Origin: Maribacter dokdonensis DSW-8
GTDB taxonomy: Bacteria > Bacteroidota > Bacteroidia > Flavobacteriales > Flavobacteriaceae
DNA: 64,000 nt
Direction: 5' to 3'
NCBI RefSeq assembly: GCF_001447995.1
Contig: NZ_LDPE01000001.1
Coordinates: 558,001-622,000 of the forward strand
In this document: in pieces, positions 26,623 through 37,436 of the stretch
Numbering within the stretch: the first letter of the stretch is position 1
How the letters are laid out: each line of letters opens with the position of its first letter
Position numbers and translations under genes: made by a program
Notes under the pieces: generated by a model
What the model was told of the DNA's origin: nothing
Databases searched by the model: none
What the model saw: the letters and a program-made list of their open reading frames with translations, nothing else

Positions 26623-27081
26623 ATGCTTTACTATAAACGTTGTTCTAGTGATAATAAAAACTTTAAAGAATTAGTTGCTTTGCTCGATGCTGATTTGGCA
26701 TTACGTGATGGTGATGAAAATGCTTTCTACGCACAATTCAACGGTATTGATGCGTTGAAAAACTGTGTTGTTTTTTATTCGGACAAAACACTTGTGGCCT
26801 GTGGCGCATTCAAAGAATTTAATGAAGACACGGTCGAGATTAAGCGAATGTTTGTTCAACCAGATTTTCGAGGAAAAGGCATTGCCTCAAAAGCACTAAT
26901 GGTACTAGAAGAATGGGCAAAAGAATTAAATTACTCCTACGCTGTTTTGGAAACCGGATTACGCCAACCGGAAGCCATTGCACTTTATAAGAAGAACAAT
27001 TACGAAATTATTGAAAACTATCCGCCCTACGAGGAAATGGAGAATAGTGTTTGTTTTAAGAAATATTTGAAATTTTCCTAA
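26623..27081 (+). CDS. GNAT family N-acetyltransferase
   Basis: A 152-residue acetyltransferase with the acetyl-CoA motif RMFVQPDFRGKGIASKALMVLEEW (motif A, pyrophosphate loop R-G-K-G-I-A) and the C-terminal YAVLETGLRQPEAIALYKKNNYEII. The acceptor is unknown. It follows the phosphatase gene by 14 bases on the same strand, which may reflect read-through transcription rather than function. Gene downstream is a short orphan after a 204-base gap. Confidence 0.87.
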   Translation: MLYYKRCSSDNKNFKELVALLDADLALRDGDENAFYAQFNGIDALKNCVVFYSDKTLVACGAFKEFNEDTVEIKRMFVQPDFRGKGIASKALMVLEEWAKELNYSYAVLETGLRQPEAIALYKKNNYEIIENYPPYEEMENSVCFKKYLKFS

Positions 27082-27285
27082 GTCCAATCCAAATCAATTA
27101 TTCAGGCATATACCTATTTTACGAATACATAAAAAAAAACTCCTTTAAAAAACGAGTTCAGTAATTAAGTTACCCATATAAAATCAAATTCATATTTCTC
27201 ACCTATATAGATTCAATTTCACTATAATTAAATGATTATCAGTCAACTAATTTTTATCTTAGAATTATATCTAAATTTAAAAATT

Positions 27286-27474
27286 ATGCAATTAAACATC
27301 TATTCTGAAGGGCTTGAAGATCATCTTGGTGTTTTACAAGAGAAATATATGAAGCTTAAATTCTCCATTAAAAAAAATCTCAAGTTGACAGCTTTAGCAA
27401 AGCAAAATCAATTGAAAAATAGTAAAGAAGAATATCTTGAAAAGAAAATAGATGCAATGGGTAGTCTTTACTAA
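27286..27474 (+). CDS. Small hypothetical protein, 62 residues
   Basis: I do not recognise a family. The product is short, basic and hydrophilic: MQLNIYSEGLEDHLGVL, then a Lys-rich helical part with KLKFSIKKNLKLTALAKQ and a repeat of Lys-Lys-Asn/Glu, ending GSLY. No signal peptide or membrane helix is present if the ATG at 27286 is used; an ATG 18 codons upstream would add a hydrophobic stretch and is less likely. It is followed by a strong terminator, and the 204 bases before it hold no other gene, so it appears to be a separate transcription unit. Coding is plausible but not proven. Confidence 0.5.
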   Translation: MQLNIYSEGLEDHLGVLQEKYMKLKFSIKKNLKLTALAKQNQLKNSKEEYLEKKIDAMGSLY

Positions 27475-27513
27475 CCACATTCTTATTTACTTCACTAGAT
27501 TTTAAATCATTTG

Positions 27514-27543
27514 GCGACAGTGTTCATTCACTGTCGCTTTTTT
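27514..27543 (+). terminator. Rho-independent terminator after the 62-residue gene
   Basis: Perfect 9-bp stem GCGACAGTG/CACTGTCGC with a TTCATT loop and six T. It isolates the small gene from the beta-lactamase-like gene. Confidence 0.9.
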
Positions 27544-27639
27544 ATTGCTTTACATTTAATTCAAAAGTATTTTCCGCAAATGATTAAACACCGATTAATT
27601 ATATTTAAATCATCGCTATTCTATCCAATCATTTACCTC

Positions 27640-28482
27640 ATGAAATTACATTTACTCTTATTTTTATTCATCTGTTTTACCTCTTGTAAACAACAAAAGA
27701 AGACTGAAGAACAGGCAACCGTTGAGAGGAATATAAACAAAATTAAAAAGTCTGAAATTCAAACTATCATTGACAAGGCAGATGCTAACGGTTCTATTAT
27801 AATTTACAACCTCACTAAAGACACCTACTATTCCAATAATTTTGATTGGGCATTACAAGGTAAACTGCCAGCATCAACCTTTAAAATCACAAATACTATT
27901 ATTGGATTGGAAACGGGAGTTATTGAAAGCGATTCAACAATATTTAAATGGGATGGAGAACAAAAATGGTTAGATCTCTGGGAGCAAGATTTAGTTTTAC
28001 GTGATGCATTTCAGTTTTCTTGCGTTCCTTGTTATCAGTCAGTGGCGTCAAAAATTGGACCTCAACAAATGAACCAGTATGTAAATAAATTGCAATATGG
28101 CAATTTAAAAATTGATGATTCCAACATTACCGATTTTTGGTTAGAAGGCGAATCTAGAATAAATCAAATGCAACAAATAGATTTCTTAAAACGATTTTAT
28201 ACCAATAAGCTTCCCATATCCAAAAGAACTACAAAGATTGTTAAGACCATTTTGCTCATTGATGAAAATAGCGCTTATACACTTAGCGGAAAAACCGGAT
28301 TATCTATTGCCAACAATCATTATAATGGCTGGTTCGTTGGGTATATAGAAGTAGGCAACGATGTTTATTTCTTTGCTACTAATCTAGAACCAAAGAGTGC
28401 CACAATCGATATACAAGAATTTAATGCTATTAGAAAAGAAGTTACCATATCGGCGCTTAAAACAATCAATGCTATATCATAA
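27640..28482 (+). CDS. Class D (OXA-type) beta-lactamase-like lipoprotein
   Basis: A 280-residue serine beta-lactamase-fold protein. Motifs of class D are complete: Ser-x-x-Lys as PASTFK (Ser79, Lys82), Ser-x-Val as SCV (127-129), YGN (153-155), FWLEG with the conserved tryptophan, and KTG (218-220), followed by NGWFVGY. The N-terminus is a lipoprotein signal with lipobox TSC (Cys16), so it should be membrane-anchored, whereas most OXA enzymes are soluble periplasmic. The ATG at 27640 starts the signal peptide directly; upstream in-frame starts at 27511 or so run through the preceding terminator. No mobile element is adjacent, so it is a chromosomal environmental version. Substrate range is unknown. 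Confidence 0.9.
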   Translation: MKLHLLLFLFICFTSCKQQKKTEEQATVERNINKIKKSEIQTIIDKADANGSIIIYNLTKDTYYSNNFDWALQGKLPASTFKITNTIIGLETGVIESDSTIFKWDGEQKWLDLWEQDLVLRDAFQFSCVPCYQSVASKIGPQQMNQYVNKLQYGNLKIDDSNITDFWLEGESRINQMQQIDFLKRFYTNKLPISKRTTKIVKTILLIDENSAYTLSGKTGLSIANNHYNGWFVGYIEVGNDVYFFATNLEPKSATIDIQEFNAIRKEVTISALKTINAIS

Positions 28483-28583
28483 ACAAAAAATGATGTTATT
28501 GTGATTTCAATTAAAACAATAAATATTACTCGCCAGATTGTTTAATTTCACTTCAAAATTAATAATACACTAACACCACAGTA

Positions 28584-29198
28584 ATGAAAATTATAGGCAT
28601 TGGCAAAAACTATGTTTTAGATAAATCTGAAATTGATGATTTAAAAAATGATGTACAACTAATATTCACCAAACCAGATTCATCATTGGTAATGGATAGC
28701 AAGGATGTTGAATTCCCTGCGATTACCAATCAATTGATCTATGAGGTAGAATTGGTCGTGAAAATCGGTAAAACCGCAAAAAACGTTTCTGTAGAGGAAG
28801 CAAACTCATACATTTCTGAAATAGGTATTGGAATAGACTATACTGCAAAGGATGTACTTACTGCCAGCAGAGAAAAGAAAGGTCCTTGGGCTTTAGCCAA
28901 AGGTTTTGACGGTGCCTCACCTGTTTCTGGTTTTAAACCTATTTCCGATTTTCCCGAATTGGATAATATTAACTTTGATTTGGTCATCAATGGTGAAAAG
29001 AAGCAAGTTGGCAACACCGGTTACATCATTTATAACTTTGCCGAAATCATCAGTTTTGTTTCTACTTTTATGACCTTAAATCCGGGCGACATGATTTTTA
29101 CCGGAACGCCAGCTGTTGGTGCAGGTGAAACTTTTAAAGGAGACCATTTACAGGCTTCCATAGAAGGAGAAATTCTTCTGGATTTTAAAATGATCTAG
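28584..29198 (+). CDS. Fumarylacetoacetate hydrolase family protein
   Basis: A 204-residue FAH-fold enzyme. It starts MKIIGIGKNY, has IFTKPDSSLVM, the metal-binding acidic residues around YEVELVVKIGK, IGIDYTAKDV, and GFDGASPVSGF, and ends with the conserved TLNPGDMIFTGTPAGVG-type segment (here LNPGDMIFTGTPAVGAG). Family members cleave or decarboxylate beta-diketo acids such as fumarylpyruvate or oxaloacetate. The single-domain size fits the YcgM/FAHD1-like branch. It is a single-gene unit with a strong terminator. Confidence 0.9.
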   Translation: MKIIGIGKNYVLDKSEIDDLKNDVQLIFTKPDSSLVMDSKDVEFPAITNQLIYEVELVVKIGKTAKNVSVEEANSYISEIGIGIDYTAKDVLTASREKKGPWALAKGFDGASPVSGFKPISDFPELDNINFDLVINGEKKQVGNTGYIIYNFAEIISFVSTFMTLNPGDMIFTGTPAVGAGETFKGDHLQASIEGEILLDFKMI

Positions 29199-29219
29199 TT
29201 GCTTTTATAGCATTATAAG

Positions 29220-29252
29220 AATCGGAATTACTAAGTAATTCCGATTTTTTTT
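29220..29252 (+). terminator. Rho-independent terminator of the FAH family gene
   Basis: Perfect 12-bp stem AATCGGAATTAC/GTAATTCCGATT with a TAA loop and eight T. It lies between convergent genes; on the minus strand the T tract is poor. Confidence 0.93.
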
Positions 29253-29268
29253 GCTCCAAATTTAAATT

Positions 29269-30036
29269 TTAAGAATTTTGCTGAGCCTTGAAAGCGGTTG
29301 GACTAACACCCACATTCTTTTTAAAAAAGCGGGAAAAACTGCTTATAGACTCAAACCCTAGGTCAAAAGCCAATTCCTTTGTAGTGATCTCGCTTCTTAT
29401 AAGTTTGCGTTTTGCCTCTGTTATTTGTCTTTGCTGTATCACTTGTTTTGCGGTAAGGTTCAACTTTTCTTGAAGCACCTGATTTAATCGCTTTGTACTT
29501 ATCCCTAATTGATTTGCATAATATTCTGCATTGGTTTCATTCAAAAAATTAATTTCCATCAATTCTAAAAACTGAAACACTCTTTTTTGATGAATGTCTT
29601 GTGGCAACAATTCATTGTTCTGAAACCGAATTAAATGTAACAAGAGTACTTTCAATAATGTTTTAAGCATTATGTAAGATACGTTCTCCCCAAAATACTC
29701 ATCTTTCAACATCTCAATCAACTTCTTTACCTGAGCTACTTCTTTTTCAGATCTGATATTTAATTGAGGGTATTTATTGAAAAGCGACATAACATCTAAT
29801 GCATACTCTACATCATCTTCATCTATTAAATCGCGCTCAAAATTTAAAAGTACACCGCTATTACCGGTGTAAACACTATTTTTAAATAATTCATTTAAAG
29901 GCTTAAAATGTACAATAATGTTATTTACCGAATAAAACTCAAAGTAAATACCCATAGAATTACCTGATAACAACACCGTCTTTGTATCGAAATTTAAATC
30001 AATCTTAATTTTAGTTTTCCAGGTATTCAAATTCAT
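29269..30036 (-). CDS. AraC family transcriptional regulator
   Basis: A 255-residue regulator. The C-terminal AraC DNA-binding domain (about 165-250) contains two helix-turn-helices, with YYANQLGISTKRLNQVLQ and the signature ELAFDLGFESISSFSRFFKKNVGVSP. The N-terminal part (1-150) looks like an AraC-type beta-barrel ligand domain (IYFEFYSVNNIIVHF, VLLNFERDLI) without a recognisable ligand motif. It lies 45 bases downstream of the MFS exporter gene on the same strand, so control of that transporter is the simplest hypothesis. Confidence 0.9.
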   Translation of the reverse strand: MNLNTWKTKIKIDLNFDTKTVLLSGNSMGIYFEFYSVNNIIVHFKPLNELFKNSVYTGNSGVLLNFERDLIDEDDVEYALDVMSLFNKYPQLNIRSEKEVAQVKKLIEMLKDEYFGENVSYIMLKTLLKVLLLHLIRFQNNELLPQDIHQKRVFQFLELMEINFLNETNAEYYANQLGISTKRLNQVLQEKLNLTAKQVIQQRQITEAKRKLIRSEITTKELAFDLGFESISSFSRFFKKNVGVSPTAFKAQQNS

Positions 30037-30081
30037 AAACTTTCATAGAAGTCTATAAAAGTAACAAGAATTCAAGTAACC

Positions 30082-31224
30082 CTAATCTTTTCTCAATTTT
30101 CTAAAACTAAAAAATATAACAACACCTATACACAACGCTAATACCGCTGAAACCCCGTAAATTGCCATGTAGTTGTTAGAAATATATTCCACAAACGTAG
30201 ATAGAAATTGACCTCCAAAAACGCCCATTGAAAACAACCCTAAGTTTTTACCTTGATTTTGAGCATTGCTCACCTCTATCATCATGTGATTTAATAATGG
30301 GATCGTAAACCCAAAACCAATTCCTATAAATAGTGCTGTCAACCCTAAAAACGTTATACTCATGGTAGTTGCCAGAACCAAATAACCAAGCATAAAGAAT
30401 AAGAAACCAAGCGCTACCGTTCTTCCGTCTCCAAACCATTTTACCATTTTAGGCATTTGGCTCGCAGTAATAATGGCAATCAGCGATATAAAGGACATTA
30501 AATAGCCGGTTTCCGACTCACTAAAATTAAAAGCAGATGGCAAATATAATGGTAGGGTTACAAATCCTATAAAAAACAACATCATTGCTAAAAGAGCCGC
30601 AATAAATATTACTTTGACTCCTTGCTTATCTTTTTTGGTTACTATCGTTTTCAATGACTCATCAACTACACGTTTATTTACCTTAGGCAATGCCTTTAAG
30701 ACTAAGATTAAACAGATCAATGCAACCAGATAGATATAGAAAGGATACTGCCAATTAAGTTCACCCAGAATACCCCCAATTGCCAAGAAAACGACACCAC
30801 CTAACTCAATTGCCATTCCTTGCCAAGCTATCATTTTCATTCGATGTTCACCGCTAAATTTTTCCGCAATGTAAGCTGTTACGGAAACCTGAACTGCAAC
30901 CGTTGCCCCACCCAATAAAAACCGATCAACAATTAAAACATAATCATTATCTATAAACGCGCCAATAACTCCTAAAAACGCATAAGGCACTAAACCAAAA
31001 CACAACAGTTTTAATGCTCCCAGTTTATTCAAGGTTCGTCCTATAATCGGAGCAAAAACCACAACACCCAATGATGGTAAGGTAATTAACCAACTTGGTG
31101 AAAAGCTTAGGTCTTTATGTTGCATTATTCCTGATAATGAAGGTGCTATCACCGTACCTACCATTATTGTTAAACTACTAACGAACAGCAGTGTAAATAT
31201 TCCGAAGTTTGATATTTTTTTCAT
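30082..31224 (-). CDS. MFS transporter
   Basis: A 380-residue integral membrane protein with about 12 hydrophobic helices. The loop between helices 2 and 3 is PIIGRTLNKLGALKLL, the MFS motif A region, and the central cytoplasmic loop lies near residue 190. Similar proteins are drug or metabolite exporters; the substrate is unknown. The ATG at 31224 is preferred over one six codons upstream because the hydrophobic N-terminus begins directly (MKKISNFGIFTLLF). An inverted repeat and a hexanucleotide microsatellite lie immediately upstream, and an AraC regulator gene follows downstream. Confidence 0.9.
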   Translation of the reverse strand: MKKISNFGIFTLLFVSSLTIMVGTVIAPSLSGIMQHKDLSFSPSWLITLPSLGVVVFAPIIGRTLNKLGALKLLCFGLVPYAFLGVIGAFIDNDYVLIVDRFLLGGATVAVQVSVTAYIAEKFSGEHRMKMIAWQGMAIELGGVVFLAIGGILGELNWQYPFYIYLVALICLILVLKALPKVNKRVVDESLKTIVTKKDKQGVKVIFIAALLAMMLFFIGFVTLPLYLPSAFNFSESETGYLMSFISLIAIITASQMPKMVKWFGDGRTVALGFLFFMLGYLVLATTMSITFLGLTALFIGIGFGFTIPLLNHMMIEVSNAQNQGKNLGLFSMGVFGGQFLSTFVEYISNNYMAIYGVSAVLALCIGVVIFFSFRKLRKD

Positions 31225-31228
31225 ACTA

Positions 31229-31261
31229 CAAAGTTCTTGCATCTTCGTTCAAGGAACTTTG
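31229..31261. promoter_or_regulatory. Inverted repeat before the MFS gene (CAAAGTTC...GAACTTTG)
   Basis: Perfect 8-bp arms 17 bases apart, extended by CTTG/CAAG to a near-perfect stem. It lies five bases from the MFS start codon. Its proximal arm is one base off a minus-strand -7 box (GAACTTTG). It could be an operator for the AraC-type regulator or a leader hairpin. Confidence 0.4.
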
Positions 31262-31287
31262 CCGATTTTCTAAAATGATAGACCAAA

Positions 31288-31365
31288 ATGGAAACTTTCA
31301 ACTACAACTACAACTACAACTACAACTACAACTACAACTACAACTACAAAGGAATTTTAACATAA
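31288..31365 (+). CDS. Possible 25-residue Asn-Tyr repeat peptide
   Basis: An ATG (31288) opens a frame of 25 codons that reads METF, eight Asn-Tyr pairs, then KGILT and stop. It is produced by the microsatellite, so it may be a by-product of the repeat rather than a gene. A hexamer unit keeps the frame open whatever the copy number, which is at least compatible with coding. No ribosome site is visible. Confidence 0.2.
   Translation: METFNYNYNYNYNYNYNYNYKGILT
31299..31349. repeat. Microsatellite (CAACTA)8
   Basis: Eight perfect tandem copies of CAACTA (31299-31346) plus a partial CAA. It lies between the divergent MFS and lipoprotein genes and also reads as an Asn-Tyr repeat within a 25-codon ORF. 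No other microsatellite of this kind was seen in the window. Confidence 0.95.
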
Positions 31366-31451
31366 AAAAATATTAAACAGATAATTCTATGTACTATTTT
31401 TCCTATTTTAGAGTTATTATTTCCTACTATAACCAATTTAAAACTGCACCA

Positions 31452-31877
31452 ATGAAAAAGTCGATTACACTATTATTTCTAATCGTCATAACTACATTTC
31501 AATTTTCATGTTCAAATGATGACAATGATGATTCAAGTTTAAACCCAAAAAGTGTTACCACATGTGATTTAGGAGACTTTTCACCTACAGGAGTTAAGGT
31601 TTGTTTGAATGGTGCAGACTATGCTTTGCCAAACGAAACCATAACGTTCGCCGCAGAATATAACGCTCGAGTTGCCCTTTTCACATGGACTATTGAGTCT
31701 GGGAGTATGGAAATTATTAATATCGAAGAAAGTGCAACCGGTTCTACTTCTAAATCTATTGCTACTATAAGATTTAATTCAGACTTTAATGGCAATGCCG
31801 TTTTCAAAGTAAAAGCTAAAGACTCTAGAGGAAGTGGTGAGGTAACACATGCAATAGAACTGGAGGAAACAAATTAG
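31452..31877 (+). CDS. Hypothetical lipoprotein with PKD-like fold
   Basis: A 141-residue secreted lipoprotein: hydrophobic signal then lipobox FSC and an Asp/Asn-rich linker (SNDDNDDSS). Segments CLNGADYALPNETITFAAEY, FTWTIESGSMEIINI and GNAVFKVKAKDSRGSGEV have the alternation of strands typical of PKD/Ig-like adhesion modules. No enzyme motif is seen; a surface or adhesion role is likely (inference). The ATG at 31452 is chosen over one 21 codons upstream because the signal peptide begins at MKKSITLLFL. The gene is divergent from the MFS gene and separated from it by the microsatellite. Confidence 0.75.
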   Translation: MKKSITLLFLIVITTFQFSCSNDDNDDSSLNPKSVTTCDLGDFSPTGVKVCLNGADYALPNETITFAAEYNARVALFTWTIESGSMEIINIEESATGSTSKSIATIRFNSDFNGNAVFKVKAKDSRGSGEVTHAIELEETN

Positions 31878-31885
31878 TACTAAAC

Positions 31886-32185
31886 TTAATTTTCAATAAT
31901 AAACTCCACAATTACCTTAAGCTCTTCGTCTAAGGTAATTGTGGGATATTCTTTATTCGCTAATCTATACCAGTATCCCGCATTAAACCGATCACCTTCT
32001 TTTCTGTGCAAATAGGCATGCAACCAACTACCAAGTTCATTGTGCATATCTTGTGCAATATTATGAGAAGCTTCCCAATCGCCTTTGGCATCGTACCAAG
32101 CAGCTTTTAGTCCGTTTGACCAGTCTTTTGGCACATTGGTGAATTCCAAACTCTTTTCAAATTCAAGATAGGTCTTAGGTATCAT
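31886..32185 (-). CDS. Conserved small hypothetical protein, 99 residues
   Basis: A cytoplasmic protein without signal or membrane helix. Features are the aromatic-rich segment [33 protein letters not shown] and [14 protein letters not shown], with several His and Trp residues in a helical layout. I recall close relatives of similar length in varied bacteria, all without known function. It overlaps the antiporter gene by four bases at its start and is therefore probably translated from the same mRNA. Confidence 0.75.
   Translation of the reverse strand: MIPKTYLEFEKSLEFTNVPKDWSNGLKAAWYDAKGDWEASHNIAQDMHNELGSWLHAYLHRKEGDRFNAGYWYRLANKEYPTITLDEELKVIVEFIIEN
31906..31944. terminator. Perfect 14-bp inverted repeat at the 3' end of a small gene
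   Basis: CCACAATTACCTTA (31906-31919) pairs exactly with 31931-31944 around an 11-base loop. It lies inside the coding end of the 99-residue leftward gene and 29 bases after the stop of the rightward lipoprotein gene. T tracts on either side are weak, so a role as bidirectional terminator is probable but not certain. Confidence 0.45.
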
Positions 32186-33420
32186 TTCACTACGCTTTTA
32201 ATCAATTTTTCAACGGTTAAGCCTTGCCCTATTATCGAGAACACCACAACTATGTAGGTTATCACTAAAAAAGCGTCTCTATGCATGTCATCTGAAAGAC
32301 CTAATGCCAATGCTATAGATATACCACCGCGTAATCCTCCCCATGTCATGACCAAATTGGTTCTTGGCACAAAATCCAACTTCTTTTCAAAGAATTTAAT
32401 AGGAAGCATTAATGAAAGATAGCGACAAAGCAATACTAGCGGAATTGCCAATAAACCTGCAATAATATATTCTGTTTTAAATGTCAGTACCAGCATTTCC
32501 ATCCCTATCAATACAAATAACAAGGTATTCAACAGAATATCCAAAAGCTCCCAAAATTTATCTACATAGGTCTCCGTGGTCTCTGACATGGCAGAATTAC
32601 GAACGGTGTCGTTACCAACCACCAAACCTGCAGCTACCATTGCCAAAGGTGCCGATAAATGGAATTTCTGTGCTATCAATGTACCTACCATTACCGTTGC
32701 CAATGTAATGATCACCTCTATATCATAATCGTCAATAGATCGCATTAACTTATACGTTCCCCAACCTAGGGCCAGACCCAATGCCAACCCGCCAATTACC
32801 TCAACCCCAAATAGTTCTATAATATCTAATGGAGATACAGCTACCTCGGTTGCAGATGCCAGTTGAAATATCGTTAAGAATACAACGACTCCTACTCCGT
32901 CATTGAACAATGATTCTCCCACAATTTTGGTTTCCAACTTTTTTGGTGCACCAGCCTTTTTTAAAATTCCCAAAACGGCAATAGGATCCGTTGGTGATAT
33001 AAGAGATCCAAATAACAAACAGTAAATGAAATTGATCTGCATACCCAACAACTGCAACAAATAATACATACTGGTCCCCACTAAAAAGGTAGACACCAAA
33101 ACACCTAGTGTAGAAAACACCAATATAGGCCAACGTTGTACTTTCAGCTGTTCAAAATTGGTATGCAGCGCCCCTGCAAATAACAAGAAACTCAACATTA
33201 TATCTAGCAGAACAGACTTGAAATCTATCTGTGTAATGATGTAACGCTCTGCGTTTATTAACGTATCGTCTATATAGCCTATGGCAAATACAGCTAAAGT
33301 AAACACAATTGTAATCAACATTAAGCCAATACTATTGGGTAGTTTTAAAAAGCGGGCATTTATATATCCAAAAATTGCCGAAAGAAAAACAAGTACTGAA
33401 ATTATTGTAAAAATATCCAT
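32182..33420 (-). CDS. CPA1-type Na+(K+)/H+ antiporter
   Basis: A 412-residue membrane protein with about 12-13 hydrophobic helices. The ion-site region is [15 protein letters not shown], characteristic of the NhaP/NHE group of the cation:proton antiporter-1 family, and [16 protein letters not shown] precedes it. The C-terminal half carries [16 protein letters not shown], another CPA1 signature. It probably exports Na+ in exchange for protons, which suits a marine organism (inference). No cytoplasmic regulatory tail is present. The gene starts six bases after ligA ends, on the same strand. Confidence 0.93.
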   Translation of the reverse strand: MDIFTIISVLVFLSAIFGYINARFLKLPNSIGLMLITIVFTLAVFAIGYIDDTLINAERYIITQIDFKSVLLDIMLSFLLFAGALHTNFEQLKVQRWPILVFSTLGVLVSTFLVGTSMYYLLQLLGMQINFIYCLLFGSLISPTDPIAVLGILKKAGAPKKLETKIVGESLFNDGVGVVVFLTIFQLASATEVAVSPLDIIELFGVEVIGGLALGLALGWGTYKLMRSIDDYDIEVIITLATVMVGTLIAQKFHLSAPLAMVAAGLVVGNDTVRNSAMSETTETYVDKFWELLDILLNTLLFVLIGMEMLVLTFKTEYIIAGLLAIPLVLLCRYLSLMLPIKFFEKKLDFVPRTNLVMTWGGLRGGISIALALGLSDDMHRDAFLVITYIVVVFSIIGQGLTVEKLIKSVVK

Positions 33421-33426
33421 AATGAT

Positions 33427-36001
<2,575 letters not shown>

Positions 36002-36005
<4 letters not shown>

Positions 36006-36871
36006 TTTCTTATTCCTTTTATCATACGGTCATTACCAAACATATCTAGTCTTAAATCAATAGTCTTAAAGTTAGATTGTTGTAATATTTGCTTGGTTTC
36101 TTCTCCTAAATACTGATTGATTTCCAAATACAGACAACCATTTTTATTCAAGTGTTCAGATGCAAAATTTACTACTGCCTTGTAAAACTTTAACGGGTCT
36201 TCATCTGGAACAAAAAGTGCCAAACTTGGCTCATGGTCTATTACATTATTTTGCATTTCTGCTTTTTCCAATTCTCGCACATAAGGCGGATTGGAAATAA
36301 TAATATCAAATTTTTGATCTAATTCTTTTGCTGAGGTTTTAGAATGTAAGGACAACATATCCGCCTTAACAAACGTAACATTTGCACCAAGCGTTCTATT
36401 GTTTTCTTCAGCAACCACTAAGGCTTGGGGCGAAACATCCAACGCATACACTTTAGCATCGACCAGATTTTTATCTAACGAAATAGGAATACAACCACTG
36501 CCTGTACCCATATCTAAGATATTTAAGGGATGTTTTACTTCTTTGACATCATTCAACACCCAACGAACCAATTCTTCGGTTTCTGGTCTAGGTATTAATA
36601 CGTGTTCATTTACAGTAAAGTCCAAATCCATAAAATATGCCGTACCTGTAATATGTTGAATAGGTTTATGTAACTTCAAATCAGATAACGCCTTAAACAA
36701 GATAGTCTCTTGTTCTTTTTCTATATTAAGATTAGGTTGTAACGCCAATACAAAACGTTCTAATTCAAAATAGTGCTCAATAAGTAGATAAAAAAAGCTG
36801 TTTACTTCATCTTTACCATAGATAGCGTCCAATTCTGCATGAAAAATACTCTTTACCTCTTTTAACAGCAC
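36002..36871 (-). CDS. prmC: Release factor glutamine methyltransferase PrmC
   Basis: Methylates the glutamine of the GGQ motif of peptide release factors RF1 and RF2. The 289-residue protein has an N-terminal helical substrate domain, PRPETEELV just before the SAM domain, SAM motif DMGTGSGCIPISL and the glutamine-binding NPPYV. The C-terminus is normal (FGNDRMIKGIRK). It lies two bases from the upstream acetyltransferase gene and overlaps the LOG gene, so they form an operon. No release factor gene is adjacent in this window. Confidence 0.95.
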
Positions 36872-36873
36872 AA

Positions 36874-37359
36874 TTACAACGTTTTAAGCATAAATACAGG
36901 ACAGGAATAATGACCGGTATCCCCCATACGGGCATCTATATATTCAAAGCCCATTTTCTTATACAATTTTTGGGCAGCTTCCATATAGGGCATTGTCTCC
37001 AAATAACAGGCATCAAAACCGTATTCCTTGGCTTTATCCAAACATACATTGATCATTTTATGACCCGCCCCTTTGCCTCTGGCTTCTTGCAAAAAGTACA
37101 TTTTCTGAAGCTCACAAACATTACCGTTGTAATTATCTAGTTGTGCAACACCGGCACAGCCTAAAATTGAACCATTTTCTTCGATCACAAAATAAGTGGC
37201 CTTGGGTTTATTATAATGTTCATACATGTTATCCAATGAAGGGTCTTCATAGGCCGTGCCCACTTTTGGCACTCCCAAATCTTCCAACACCTGCCGTATT
37301 ACCCTAGCAACTTGCGGGTTATCTTCCTTTTTAATTTCACGTATCACGACATTTTCCAT
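36874..37359 (-). CDS. GNAT family N-acetyltransferase
   Basis: A 161-residue acetyltransferase with the acetyl-CoA loop YFLQEARGKGAGHKMINVCL (motif A R-G-K-G-x-G) and CYLETMPYMEAAQKLYKKMGFEYI, the usual motif B. A small-molecule or amino-acid-type acceptor is likely, but the substrate is unknown. First gene of the leftward prmC group; the divergent ribD gene starts 77 bases away. Confidence 0.9.
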   Translation of the reverse strand: MENVVIREIKKEDNPQVARVIRQVLEDLGVPKVGTAYEDPSLDNMYEHYNKPKATYFVIEENGSILGCAGVAQLDNYNGNVCELQKMYFLQEARGKGAGHKMINVCLDKAKEYGFDACYLETMPYMEAAQKLYKKMGFEYIDARMGDTGHYSCPVFMLKTL

Positions 37360-37387
37360 ATGAACTATGCAATAGGTTTTAAAGTAC

Positions 37388-37395
37388 TATTTTTG
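37388..37395 (+). promoter_or_regulatory. ribD promoter -7 box (TATTTTTG)
   Basis: An exact TAnnTTTG, 41 bases before the ribD ATG, in the gap to the divergent acetyltransferase gene. No -33 TTG at normal spacing was found. Confidence 0.4.
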
Positions 37396-37436
37396 AGGTG
37401 TGAAGATACGTGATATGCATATAAAGGTAAAGTTTG

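Noticed and set aside
27130..27165. Possible minus-strand terminator (AACTC...GAGTT with A-run)
   Set aside because: Only a 5-bp stem with a long loop, and no leftward gene ends there.
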